Below are positions 42,334 through 53,621 of a stretch of 53,662 bases of DNA, piece by piece; the first letter of the stretch is position 1; every line of letters begins with the position of its first letter. The stretch lies in NCBI GenBank assembly GCA_027600665.1, contig JADGJL010000053.1, positions 1 through 53,662 of the forward strand, read 5' to 3'. Made by a program: the position numbers and the translations under genes. This DNA is from Irineochytrium annulatum. Its lineage: Eukaryota; Chytridiomycota; Chytridiomycetes; Chytridiales; Chytridiaceae. The notes under the pieces were generated by a model that searched no databases, had not been told where the DNA came from, and worked only from the letters and a program-made list of their open reading frames with translations.

Positions 42334-45300
42334 ATGAAGGAGAAGCTCCAAGGCGCGCGGTCTTTCCAGACGCTCCACGCAGAGTCGATGTTGTCGCTGG
42401 CGAAGGTGGGCTGTCGGCCGATGATGTCTTTCGGTCATGTCGCGTGGGACTGACTGGGCACGCCTTCAGCTGAACAACTTGACGCTGACGGTCGAGCAAC
42501 GGATATCAAACACGCTTCTGGCCAACAACTGCAATCTCTTGGCCATGATATGCCAGGCGCCTTTCGTTGGGGATGAGGCAGTAGCCATGTCGAAGGGCGT
42601 GCTCTCGTTGTTGGGTAGGCAGAGGGGAAACCTTAATGAGCGGTTCCTAAAGCGCATTTTGAGGGCCAAAATCGCTCAGCACTGTATGTTCTGCTTTTAA
42701 ACGCGTGGAGAAGCTAATTGAACGCGCTTTGTTTCGACATGAAGTGAGGAAAGGGCGGGATGTCAGCGACATCATTCGCGACAACAATATGGCGGCGATG
42801 CTTTTCGGCGCTTTCGCTCGGCATGAGGGCATGGGCTTTCTTTCTCGGACGCTCGCCCCGCCGATCCGCCAAATCCTTGATTTTTTAGATCAGTGCGAAA
42901 TCGACCCGGCAAAGGTTATGGATCCCCCACGTCTGCAAGCCCAAACGGACAATTTGACGCGACTGTGTTCAGAGCTTTTGTCTTCGGTCGTGGACGCCCG
43001 CAACACGCTGCCTGCATCGCTGAGACGGCTGTGCTTCTTTATGAAGTCGTTGATCGACGAAGTGACGGCAGCACAGGAGGCGGGAGTTCATTCGAGTGTG
43101 ATAGAGAGGAGAGTAGAGCAGGGAGAGGTCGTGAATGTTGAAATCGGGGGAGCGTGGACGTCACGGTCAACATCAGTCGAGAAGGACTCAGGAGAGGAGA
43201 CGTACACCTGTAGCTGCCAGTACGACGGGAATGCAGGAGCCATTAGCAGGTGAGCTAGACATCACTTGACGGAATTTTCCTTTCAACATATCCTACCGCA
43301 GTTTCTTTGCAATTGGATCCGAGTCTCAGGGCCGCTATTCGCACTCGACCACGCAGTCCGCGAAAACCCGCTCCGTCCGGACATCGGCCTCCGCCTTCTC
43401 GGCAGGCAACGATGAAACGACGACTTCAGACATTTTGAAGCGCTCGGACACAGGGCCGTGCAATGCGGAGCCATATACTCGGTCGTCCACTACTGGGCCC
43501 TCTACCCCGAACGTAGCAGGCTCAGAGCCTCAATTTCTCCGAAACCGCGGCCGCTCCGCTTCTTCTTCTCTCATCGCGCCCACACCGCGGCCGATTTCGC
43601 TGCGATGCCGCAGCGGAAGTAATTGCCAGTTTCCCGCTTCGGCCAACTCCGCCACACCGCCAGCAGGGGCGTCACCGTCACCGCTAGCGGCCGCACCGAT
43701 CAGCAGGCAGCGGACACCAGTTGCCTCAAATGAGAGCCTCTCGAGCTCAAAGAGCTCTTTAAACGCTGAGGGCAACGCCCTGTTTCGGTTGTTTGCAAGG
43801 AGAAAAGGGAAGAGGGACTCCATAGAGCCGTCGGTCCTGCATGAAAGCAAGAGGAGCAGCATGATTGTTCCCGGCGGTTTACAATACGGCGACGCGCAGA
43901 TGGTGCCGCTTGCCAAATCCGAAGCATACGCGAACTCAACTGTGCCAACGAGACGCACCAGTACCGGCCGCGGCGAGGGCAAGTACATTCCGACTTCGTG
44001 GCCCATGGCTGCGAAGGACGCCATCTCGGAGAACGACAACGCCGGTGCAGGCGCCGGCCAGGACGTAACTTCTTCGTGTTCACACCGCAATTCCCGTCAC
44101 GCCCCCACTTGCCCGCAACATTACAACGGCCATGCGCGGGGATCTCAACGCCACTCCGTCCTACAGCCAAATTTCTTCTCACCGCCCACCGCAGACGAAC
44201 CGACAGATCAACCGTTGGCGCCTATACCGGACGGGAAAACGCCGCCCCACATCTCGGTCCAGCCGCCCTCGTGCTCTCCCGCGTACCTCCTGAACGACGT
44301 CGCCTTAGGGACGTCGCCGGATGTAACTCACAGCACTTCATCGCTCGGCAAGACGCCATCAGGGCTCGATCCGTCGGATGTGCCAATGGCGAGTGGGCCC
44401 AGGAGGTCGAGCTTAAACCCTGCGGCGCTGGCGTTTGTCGGCATGAGGGCTAGCGTGTCGAGTACTACCGCGGTGGGGCTGGTCGGCAGGACGACGGGTA
44501 CCCTGAGCGTCTCTGAGAAACTTATCGGATCGTTTCTTTTCTTAAGGCTGCTGCTGCCAGGTTTGTCTGAGCGCAGCTAATCTCAGGAAACTAAAATTGC
44601 GTTACAACAGCGGTGACGGCGCCTGATGTGTTCGGTATCATCGACACAAAGTTAACTGCACAGATGAGGAGGGGCTTGGTGCTGTCAGTGAAGGTCCTCA
44701 CAGCTTTATGCAACGACATCGAGTTTGGAGCAAAAGAGGCCTACCTCACGCCGATGAACGCATTTTTGGACGAGAAGCGGGCCAACATGAAAGAGTTTCT
44801 CAACTTCGCAGCGCAAGACCCGGACACTCAGGTAGATATACATCGTGATGCTAATTTCTCAACATGCTCTCCACAGTTCGAGGACGGCAGCAACGAGGAG
44901 TTAGCCACCACTCAAACGGCCGACGAGACCCCTTTTAAGCCAACCCACCGGCACGCCTTCTCGACCTCTAATCTCCGCTCCGGCTTATCCACCTCGATGC
45001 CCTCGCTAAATCAGCTCGCCTTCGATGCACCCGATGACGTGCACCACAACAGCGCAAGCACCGTCAACCTTAAACCGCCGACGCGCCAGTTCCCTCGATC
45101 GACATCGACGACGTCCCGCCTCGGTTCGTCCAGCCAGCAGATTCGTCGCTCGCGCTCCGAGGACCTTGCCGACGTCGGCGCGCTCCTTAGCCAACTCGGC
45201 CGGTCGATGGAACTGATAGAGAAGGATCTCGAGGGTAGGATCGCGACGCTTGGGGCGCGGGAGAGCGAGGGCGTCCTGGCGAACTTCTTCGAGATGAAGA

Positions 45301-45431
45301 GGCTGGTTGAGGGGTCTCAATATACCACGAAGAATGGAGAGAAGGGCGAGACTGTGGGAAAATCGAGTGGGAAGCTGCTGGCTAAGCTAGTGAAATTCAA
45401 CCTAGGTCTCAAGGGATTGCTAAAGAGGTAA
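42334..45431 (+). CDS. Ras GTPase-activating protein with a split RasGAP domain
   Basis: There are six exons: 42334-42405, 42470-42683, 42745-43249, 43302-44560, 44611-44831 and 44877-45431, giving 941 aa if the start is right. The first GAP half (about residues 25-201) has NLLAMICQAPFVGDEA, the arginine-finger region IIRDNNMAAMLF (Arg107) and LPASLRRLCFFM. A Ser/Thr/Pro-rich insert of about 460 residues follows. The second half then resumes with SFLFLRLLLPAVTAPDVF (about 674 onward), where the intron join restores the family's FLR-x-x-x-PA-x-x-x-P motif, followed by KVLTALCNDIEFG. The 45-nt intron at 44832-44876 is stop-free and in frame, so it is easily missed. The role is to switch off Ras-type GTPases. 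The upstream ATG is uncertain, and a C2-like domain may be missing from the model. Confidence 0.8.
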
Positions 45432-45745
45432 GAGTACGAAAAGGCGTAAACTGCCTTTCTAACTCATTCCTGCTCCAGCAAATGACGCGTTAAGGAATGC
45501 TACTGAATGGCCTGCACAAAGTGTGCTTTTAACGGACATCTTAGAATGTAGCATAAAATTGTAAAAAGAACAATACCCGGCCTGGATTGCATGACCATTC
45601 ATCGCGCTTTCCCACGGACCGCTCCCTCACCGTTGGGGCAAGAAAGTGGCCGGGGATTGGATCAACGCTGCCCATTGTTGTTGGCCACGACACCGGCGCC
45701 TTCCAGCCCCGCCAGCAACTCCCCGCCGTAGCGACCGTCGCTATA
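45432..45745. other. Region upstream of the tyrosinase gene, likely hiding a 5' exon
   Basis: The tyrosinase frame stays open upstream of 45746 to about 45587 but without a Met or signal peptide. A secreted enzyme of this type should have one, so a signal-peptide exon or the true start probably lies here. I could not identify it. Confidence 0.4.
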
Positions 45746-48235
45746 ATGAAGCACATCATCGACACGGCCTCGGGCCTCTGCTGGGACGCGCAGACGGTCG
45801 CGTCGGGCGCTTTCGTGGTCTTAAACACCTGCTACGCGACCCTTCCAAGTCAGGCCTTCACGCTATCAAACGCGAACGGCGGCTCAGGCACCGTGTCGCT
45901 CAACGGCGGGGCCCTCTGCGTAGCTCTGGACGAGAACGAATGGATTCTGAAGGTGGGCGGGGTGACATAATAACGTGTCCCTAACGCAGGGTTTACTAAA
46001 CAGTTGCTGCCATGCGCCTCCGGCGCTAACTTCAAATTCACGTTCAATAAATCGGGTCAAGTCACAGCGGGGACGGGGGACTGCATCACGCCCGATAGCG
46101 GGAACTACAACCTTCTTGGCGCGTACTGGGCGTGCACGAACGGCGTCACGCTCACGAATCTCAACAACGCGCCTTACACGGGCCTGCAGCCTTCCGTCAC
46201 CACGATCCAGACGTCGGCTGGACTGTGTTTCGATGCCAGCGAATGGACATACGGTGTGCAGGGTGTTGGCGCGGGGAAGTGCACCGGTGTAGTCGGGCAA
46301 CAGTGGTATCATGTGTTAGGCCAGTTCCGCAATGTCGAGTCAGGGCTCTGCTTGGTCGCGCCGCAGGCCGATGGCGGAGCTGACACTACACAACCTGTTC
46401 AAGTTTTTGTAAGTGGCTCGATGGCAAGGCTACGTCTGTCTAACCGTGCACCTGCAGATGGATGCCTGTCATCAAGAGCCGCCTTGGACTCAAATGACCT
46501 GGATGATGACGCAGAGTGGACAGATAATGAATGCGGAATCTGGAAACTGTATCCACACCGTCACAAGCAATGGCCAAACTATCCTTCAGCTTGGGTACGT
46601 TTGTACTTTGCGACACTCTCTAACGATCAAATACAGCACGGACTTCTGTAATATGCACGGGCGCGACGTTCTTGGCAAACCTGCCGTAATTCAGGGCTGG
46701 ACGAAGTTTAAGGTCACTCTCGACGTACCGTGCAACTCTGCGTACCCGCGAAAGGATTTCCGGGATATGTCGTCTTCGGAGAAGACGGCACTTTTCAGCG
46801 CACTGAATCAGATGTTGGTGGTGCCATCGCTTTTAGGGCGAAGGAATCGATACCATGATCTTGTCGGCCTCCATGCCGCTGGACTGTGGTGGCTGCACGG
46901 CTTTGTGGGTCACACCTGTCTTATTTTTAAACTAATTTTAAAAATACTCAGCCGGCGTTCCTTCCCTGGCATAAATACTTTGTCACCTTTTTCGAGCAAG
47001 AAGTTGCGAAGTATTCTGGAAACTCCAATTTTGCGCTGCCGTAAGTTATTTTGATTGTTCAGAGCGTGAAGCACATGATTAGCGTTGAATTGTCCTCCAT
47101 TAGGTACTGGGACTGGACGACTGACCACTCCAACTGGTACCTTGCGTCCACCGGAATATTATCCAGCAGCGCATTTGGGACGACCGGGCGCTCCGGTGAT
47201 TATTGCGTCATGGACGGTTTCATGAACGGGAAATGGATCCCGACAAACGGCCCTTGCCTTAAGCGGTCATATTCCGCATCATACGCAGCTGGAGACTGGA
47301 GCGTTGCGCTCTACTCCGAGGACTTCATGCTCTCAATGATCCACGTCGACCCGTACACTGGCAGCGTCTACAAAAACTTCGACGATTTTAGGAATCAGAT
47401 CGAAGGCACGGCTCACGACAGCTTCCACAACGAGGTCGGAGGTCCGTATGGACCTTCCCACATGAACGGGCCGGACACGTCCGTCAATGACCTGGTCTTC
47501 TTCTTGCACCACAACAACATTGAGAGGTTCTACCGCTATTGGACTGACGCGAACCCGGCTGTCGGGAAGACTTATAACGGCCAAATGAACGTGCCGCCGT
47601 TCAGCCCTACGAACGTCGTAAACGTTAGTCCCAGCGATACTCTCATCGGCTTCAACGTCCCAGTGAGTGTGACTCTCGGCGCGACGACAGGATCCTTCTG
47701 CCGCGGATATCAACCCTACTCGAAATCGATGGCGAACCAGAAAGCCGAAGAGGCGAAATACGTGCGTCGGAGCGACCACAACGAGACCCTGAGCCGACGC
47801 GGAAACTATGGCAGCAAAGTAAACCTCGAGGCCCACCACGTCGAGCAGATCAAGCACTCCTACGCGGTCACGCACGCGCACGCCCACCACGTACCCCACG
47901 AAGGAAAGCTTTCCAAGCCTCATCGCGTCCGCCCCGCCAAGCTTCGCTCCGAATTCATCAAGCGTATGCAGATGGACGAGGCGCACTGCCGGGCGATCGA
48001 GAAGGCGGCCGACGACCACATCACGAGGTTGTGGTGGGCTGTCGACAGGGCGCTCGAGAAGCATTACCATACCACGTACGAGGCCGCGACGCACGAGGAG
48101 TACTCCATCTGCGTGCAGATCGCCATCGCGGAGATGAAGAGGGCGGCAGGTGCCGATCATCATGGTCCCGGGTCGAAGGCGCATCACGGAAACAACAGAG
48201 TCAGAAGGAGTGAAAGGGGTCACGTGGAGCTTTGA
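45746..48235 (+). CDS. Tyrosinase with N-terminal beta-trefoil-like lectin modules and His-rich tail
   Basis: There are six exons: 45746-45952, 46004-46408, 46458-46594, 46637-46904, 46952-47040 and 47104-48235, giving 745 aa from the first Met in frame. Residues of about 5-250 show repeated SGLCWDAQ, AGLCFDAS, SGLCLVAP and SGNCIHTV phrases with spaced Cys and a QMTW, typical of beta-trefoil carbohydrate-binding repeats. The catalytic domain has CuA His323 or 329, His337 and His346 (WWLHG; FLPWHKYF). CuB ligands are His473, His477 (HDSFHNEVGG) and His504/505 (FFLHHNN). PYWDW at 369-373 follows the last intron. The C-terminal 180 residues are basic and His-rich (VTHAHAHHVPHEG) with an amphipathic helical region. 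The expected activity is o-hydroxylation or oxidation of phenols, making melanin. The true 5' end with a signal peptide is not resolved. Confidence 0.85.
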
Positions 48236-48596
48236 GTGTGAGAGCGGACAGGGGACTTTAAAGTAGTCATTTTTGCTTGCCTGAAACCCTTAAAATAAAT
48301 AAATCGCTGTTATACCAACGTGTCTAAGGCTAGGTCCCTGGAGCGATAATCGTATTGAAAGATCTTCCCTTAATCATCCGACAACATATTAGCGGAAGTT
48401 ATTTCTATTCACATTTGTTCTAGGAAGCGCATTAGCTAACACTGAATGGCCGAAGGCCTCGAAGAAACGAGGAAGTTCCTGCTAAAGGGATGAATTCCAG
48501 GCGTTCTGATGGATGAGCTACGCGAGGACGAGGTCTTTTTGGGCTGTATCTTTAGTTGGGAACAGGTTATTACCGACAACGCTATTGATTCTTTTC
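48236..48596. other. Convergent intergenic region
   Basis: This lies between the stops of the tyrosinase (plus) and the PG-rich protein (minus). An AAATAAATAAATCG run just after 48290 is a likely polyadenylation signal for the tyrosinase. Nothing else was recognised. Confidence 0.5.
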
Positions 48597-50748
48597 TCAT
48601 ACCATTTCCGTCCGCGGTGTCCATTCAAAGCGGGCGGATGCTGCCGTCAGTTGCTCCATGATCATCCTATGCGATCCCCGCGCCTCCGGTATAGGTGCCG
48701 CCAATCTTCGGTTGAGCTCCTTTTGAATGGCGACGATGAAAGGGAACTTCTCTGTTGGATCCGGTGAGTTCTTCGCGAAGTCACGATAACCATCATACCA
48801 TAATGCGATTTGTCCGGCTTTTCGTCATACAACGGGTCATGCCGCTGCGCGCGATACGTGCCCGGAGCCACGTTGCTCGTGGTCACCGCTGGCGGGAACC
48901 TTTTCGTCCTGTTCTTAAACGCAATATGCCCCTCCGGCGACCTCGGCTTCACGGCCTTGGGGTTATACTCAGCCGGTCCCACGCCGCCGCCGATCTTGGG
49001 GAATCGCTCCTGCGGCTGCCTCTTCCACTCATCGCGCTTCTTCGGATCGGTAACCTTACCCGCCCACATCAGGGGCCACGGCTCATAGTAACCGACGGAC
49101 GCCGCCACCTGTTGCGTTGGGTCCTTCGCCCGCTTTCTTGCCTGCTCCAAAACGCGTGGGTTAGGCCCCACGCGCGGGAGGGCGTCAATCGGAATGCCAC
49201 CATCGGCGGCCGTCAGACGGCGGCTCTCGGCCTGACGACGTTCGAGGGACCGCTGATACTCCAGCATCTGCTGCTCCTGTTGAAGCTGGAGGAGGACGGG
49301 CAGGGCCGGTGGACCGCCGGGACCGTCGCCGCCGATGGAGCGACGCCGTGTTGATGGCGACCTGACGCGGACGCCTGCTGCCATCCCCGGTCCCGCGGAC
49401 GCTTCTGGCGACGCAATTGGTGCCATTTGCTGCCTTTGCAGTTCCATGATGCGCTGCACTAGGCTCGTCTGCAAAGACTCAGGTGGGGGGGCTTTCACGG
49501 GCGGCGACATTGGCTTGCTCTCGACGTCGGCGGTCTGGCTCGATGGCGCCGATATCCTGGCAGAGATCGCGGCTGGGGGCGACGGCAGTCTCCCTTGACC
49601 GATTGCGGGCAGAGCTGTGGAGATGGCCATCTCCTGCTTGGGGGTCATCCTGCGCCGGGTGTCCGGCGCCCCGTCTTCTGGTATACTCTCCTGCTGGGCC
49701 ATCGACTTTCTACGACCGATTGGAGCGCCTCCACGGCCTTGGTGAAGGTCAGGAAGCGCCTCGTTGTCCTCCGGGATCGAGTCGACGGCCTTCATCGCCA
49801 TCGAGGACCGTCGTCGGTTGACCGAGTGCGTCGGGGTTGCCAGAATCGGGGTCGCATCTTCCGCGGCCTCGGACGAGCTCGCGGTCGACTTTGATCCGCC
49901 CAATGACTTTCTGCGCTGTGAAGAGTCGAAGGTCGAGGTGCCGGAGACGACGGGCACTGTGGTTGAGTTTCCACTCGGTCTCGTCAGTGACCCACGTCGG
50001 TTGAGTGAGTTTCTTCGTCCACTTGCTGTCTTCGCAGTGCTCTCCGTAGCATCAGCGGTCTTTGGAGAATCTTTCGCCAAGTCGTCGTCCATGCTGATAG
50101 CAATATGGGACAATCGCTCCCTAGACGACGCCAACGCGTCCTCGGCGAATTGGTTTCCGGCGGTCAGAGTCGAGAACTCGTCGACGTTCTGTTCACTCGC
50201 GTTAGTCCGTGATAAGGAGTTTCCTGAACGTGACTTACCGGCTCTATGATCACCGTCTCCAGGATGTTAATCAACGGCAAGTCCACCGACTCCGGAAGCA
50301 CATCCTCTTCTTCCTCCTCCAGATCATCCGCGAGGCTCAAAAAGCTGCGCGAAGCAAACAGGGAATCTTCCTCGTCCAACACGGGCGCAATGGTGCTGAC
50401 GTGTGGCGACACCAGGCCCGGGGACGTGACGTGCGTGCTTGAAGCCTGACGGCCGAGGCGGGTGAGCCCTCCGCCTCCGGCCGGCGCCAGGTAGCCCGGT
50501 GTCGTCGCGGTCGTGGCGATTTCTGGCGCGACCTCGTCCTCGAGCTCGTCGGCGCCATCGTCGGACCCGTCCGAGAAGAGGTCGCTCTCGCCGATGAAGT
50601 CCTCCAGCGGGTCCATGTCCGGCACAGATACGCGACGCGTCTGCGCGTTTCGGAGAGTTGTTCGCAAGCGACGCGCTGCGCGGTGATCTTCGAGGCTAAC
50701 CGAGATCACCAAGATTTTCACCTGTTCAAGGACCAAAAAGCCTGCCAT
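48597..50748 (-). CDS. PG-rich (SHIPPO/STPG-like) protein, putative flagellar axoneme component
   Basis: There are three exons on the minus strand: 50748-50239, 50188-48799 and 48751-48597 (introns of 50 and 47 nt), giving 684 aa. The first 170 residues are acidic. Residues of about 180-480 are Ser/Arg-rich and disordered with several RRRS-type sites. The conserved part is at the end: GGVGPAEYNPKAV (Pro-Ala-Glu-Tyr at 575-578) and NVAPGTYR (611-615), the Pro-Gly-x-Tyr spacing of sperm-tail PG-rich repeats. A helical end reading KELNRRLAAPIPEARGSH and MIMEQLTAASARF follows. Proteins of this kind line microtubule walls in flagella, which fits a zoosporic fungus. The Met at 50748 begins a somewhat hydrophobic leader; the Met at 50616 (MDPLEDFIGESD) is a good alternative start. 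Confidence 0.72.
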
Positions 50749-50793
50749 ATTCGCCAAAGCTCTAAACTGCAAGCTGCACTCCGAAGATCACCC

Positions 50794-51051
50794 ATGACAT
50801 CGCCCACATCACGACCGTTGTCTATAGCCAGTACAAGCACAGATCCACCATCACGAGCCCTCCTTCTGCAGGCCCTCTCGGGCCCAATGCATTCTTATAA
50901 CCATCACGCTCATATTACTAGAACATGTATCAAAGGTCAACAAATTGTCCCCGACTCGCAGGAACCCAGGGGGGCGGTTGATACTGAATCAAACGACGAA
51001 AAGTTTATCAAACAAGTTGAAGAAAAAGCTGCGACTAGATTAAAAGGGTAG
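50794..51051 (+). CDS. Small hypothetical ORF (85 aa)
   Basis: The ATG at 50794 is 45 bp from the start of the divergent PG-rich gene and opens 86 codons. The N-terminal half is Ser/Thr/Pro-rich. The C-terminal end (DEKFIKQVEEKAATRLKG) looks like an amphipathic helix. The frame is open 37 codons further upstream but has no earlier Met in a good context. No family was recognised; it could be a genuine small gene sharing a divergent promoter, or chance. Confidence 0.3.
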   Translation: MTSPTSRPLSIASTSTDPPSRALLLQALSGPMHSYNHHAHITRTCIKGQQIVPDSQEPRGAVDTESNDEKFIKQVEEKAATRLKG

Positions 51052-51188
51052 TGTAGTGTCCAGAGGGGTTGAAATACACATTAAGCCTAAAAAAGGGGTA
51101 TCGGGGGGTATCATGCACATTAAAGTTAGTTGGACACAAGCGGGTTGGGCAAGTCGACCACCGCACGCGGGACCCTAGGGATCATCGC

Positions 51189-52552
51189 TTACTGCTTCTC
51201 GAAGAGCTGGGGGAGGACCTGTTTTTGAGAAAAGGATGGTGAGCACTTCTGACGCTGAAAGTGAAAATATGGTCGGACGTACCGAGGGAAGCTCGTGCAC
51301 GCGGAGGATCTGGTGCGCGCCGTGGCTGGAGGGGAGGGAGTCCGCGACGTGAACAGAGGTCCAGCCGAGTTTCTGACGAAATCACAAAGGTCAGTTTTCA
51401 TCAGCAAAAAGGAAATCCGTGGAGCGCGGGCTCTCATTTTATAAAAAAAAAGGCGAGCAGTTCAACAAACCTGCGCGGCATCAACGTTGATGGCAGCGTC
51501 ATCGACAAAGAAGCACTTGCTCATGTCCGAGATGTTGGCGTCCTTCATGGCCTTGAGGAAGTACTCTTTTTCGGGCTTGCAGATAAAGTCTTTCTGTGTG
51601 TAGTCGCAAAACGTGATGCCCTCGAAAAGGTCGGCGATGCCGAGGATCTGAAGGCACCGGTTTGCGTGCTGTGTTGAAAAGCAAAATGGTTTAAAGTTAA
51701 GCAGGAGAGCATCAGACGAAGGAGAGAAGGAGCGTACCGTAGAGGACGCGTTCGTGCAGGCCCACTTCTTCATCTTAAGGCTCTTAAGCATCGCGCGGAG
51801 CTCGGGGTCCTTTTTCAGGACCTTGTCGAGGGGCAGGCTGCCGTCGACCTTCTTGTCATAGTCGACGGGGTCAACGTCTAGGTTGCGCGCAATCGTTAGC
51901 CTATAGGAACTAAAAGGAAAAGGAAGAAGAAACTAACTGTGCTCCTTGACGAGCCCACGGATCGTGAGGCCGTACTGCTGGTTGTACTTGTGCTGGAGCT
52001 CGGCCGCCATCTCGGGGCTGAAGCCCATGCCGCCAAAGTAGGCCTTGATCTTTTCGTCCATCAAGGCCGAGACACCGGTGCTCTTGGAGTACAGGCTGCA
52101 CAGACGCGTAAATACACAGTACACGCCAACACCGAAGACGAAAATGCGTACCAGTTGTCGATATCAAAGAAGAACACGCCGGCCGCCGTGTCGGCCGCCC
52201 TCCTGGCTGTCGTGGGCCTCGTGGGCGACAGGGCTTTGGACGCGGTGCCGGGCCTGGTGGAGGACGCGGCCGCGGGCTTCGCCGCCGAGCCGGGACGCGT
52301 CGAAGACGTGCCAGCCGGCTTAGCTGCGGAGGTCGTGCCGGCGGGCTTTGCCGCGGACGTGGGGCGAGTCGATGTCGCGGGCTTCGCGGCGGCGGCCGAT
52401 CCTGGACGGGTCGGGGACTTGGACACGGGCTTGGAGGCACCGGCAATAGGCTTGGCGGCACCGGCAGCAGCGGGCTTCGCTGCGGGTTTGGCGGCGGCCG
52501 CGCCGGCGGCGGCGGGCTTCTTGGCGGAGACGGGGCGGGAGGTCGAGGACAT
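51189..52552 (-). CDS. HAD-family pyrimidine 5'-nucleotidase-like (SDT1/PHM8 type) with Ala/Lys/Pro-rich N-terminus
   Basis: There are six exons on the minus strand: 52552-52152, 52095-51938, 51877-51738, 51668-51471, 51372-51283 and 51218-51189, giving 338 aa. The catalytic part has FFFDIDNC (Asp130/Asp132), GLVKEHNVDPVDYDKK after the second intron, and then CTNAS (Thr228/Asn229). CKPEKEYF (Lys264) and FVDDAAIN (Asp289/Asp290) complete the set. These are all four HAD motifs in the order seen in yeast Sdt1/Phm8. Every intron join improves the match, for example NASSTHANRCL. The first roughly 125 residues are a low-complexity tail of Ala, Lys, Pro, Ser and Thr with repeated AAKPA and TRPGSAAKPA units, resembling histone-H1-like tails. 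Such a tail is unusual for this enzyme. The likely role is dephosphorylating nucleotides or similar phosphates; the substrate is not certain. Confidence 0.87.
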
Positions 52553-52831
52553 GGTGGGTGGAGGTGGTCGGAGAAGGGGTTGAGAGGAGCAGAGATCGAT
52601 TCTGGAAGCAGTACGCGCCGCTCAAATACCCGGCAGATCTATTTCAGGATATCGACGCGACCAAAGCGGACTCCATGATAGGAACGAGCCGCCGTACTGG
52701 ACGACAGAAGTTTATTAAATGTTCGACGGTGGTAGTAATGGGAGATAAATGTCAATGCGTGACAGCGAAAAGGAAAAGGATAAAGTGGTAATCGAATAAT
52801 CCTAAGAATCTACGTCTCAAATGTTCAATGC

Positions 52832-53621
52832 TCAAATCCTCCTCGACGTCGCGCGCCTCTTAGTCGTGGGCGACGCGTCCGCGGCGAGTGACCCCACCTC
52901 CGCTGCCGATGCGGCGACACCCTTCACCTCCTTCACTGCAATATCCGACTCCACAAGCTTCACGGCCTCGGCGTTCGCAACACGCGACCTTTTGGACCCT
53001 CCCGCCTTGTACGTTTTCTGCGTTACGGAAAGAAAGAGGCGTCAGAAGTTTGTAGACGAATACGGGAGATAACAAAAGCAGCACATACCATATAGAACTG
53101 AATAAACAACACCAAGTAGCTCGTCAGGACCGCGCACGCGAACCACGCGACCCTCTCGTCACCCGCGCACTGGTCGAACCCTTCCAGGAACGGGATGCCG
53201 CTCGCGGACCAGTATTTGCCGACGAGGAAGTTGTAGAAGCAGAACTCGAGCACGAGGAGGTCGATGACGAACTGGGCGATCTGGAGCGTCGTCAGGTGCT
53301 TCTTCCACCAGATCTTGATGCCGGCCGCCGACATGCCGTAGTAGTAGTACATGAGCACGTGGACGAACAGGTTCAGCGTCATGGGGACCCAGGTCTACTT
53401 GCCGAAGTTAAGCGAGGTGTGCGGGTTATGAGACGCGGAAGGGAGGAAATACATACGATCGTAACGCGGCCGAGGAGCTGGGCGAAGCAGAGCGAGGCAG
53501 TCGCCGCGTGGTGGTAGACATGAAGGAAAGCCAACGGCTTCTTCTTCAACGCCAAAAACACGGTGTCGAGCAGCTCGTAGTACTTAAAGTAGTAGTTGAT
53601 GATGTAGTACGCCTCCAACCT
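52832..53621 (-). CDS. Very-long-chain fatty acid elongase (ELO/GNS1/SUR4), 5' part outside the window
   Basis: Minus-strand exons in the window are 53621-53457, 53394-53089 and 53017-52832. The last 218 residues are visible. The upstream end is an acceptor (GATTACAG) at about 53622, so earlier exons lie beyond the right edge. The first visible exon has YYELLDTVFLALKKK and the diagnostic histidine box HVYHHA. The next resumes with TWVPMTLNLFVHVLMYYYY and several membrane helices (QFVIDLLVLEFCFYNF; FACAVLTSYLVLFIQFYM). The C-terminal tail is cytosolic and ends in basic residues (KRRATSRRI), consistent with ER retention. The enzyme condenses malonyl-CoA with acyl-CoA in ER fatty-acid elongation. 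The intron positions restore the family sequence at each join. Confidence 0.93.

Noticed and set aside
42684..42744. Coding continuation EKLIERALFRHEV in the RasGAP gene
   Set aside because: It needs an impossible frame change. Treating it as a 61-nt intron (GTATGT donor, GCTAATTG branch) restores frame and the RasGAP pattern.
47333..48223. Long minus-strand open frame (296 codons) under the tyrosinase
   Set aside because: It is the antisense shadow of the GC-rich tyrosinase exon. Its composition (Val/Arg/Asp-rich) is what the reverse complement of that exon predicts, and it has no family resemblance.
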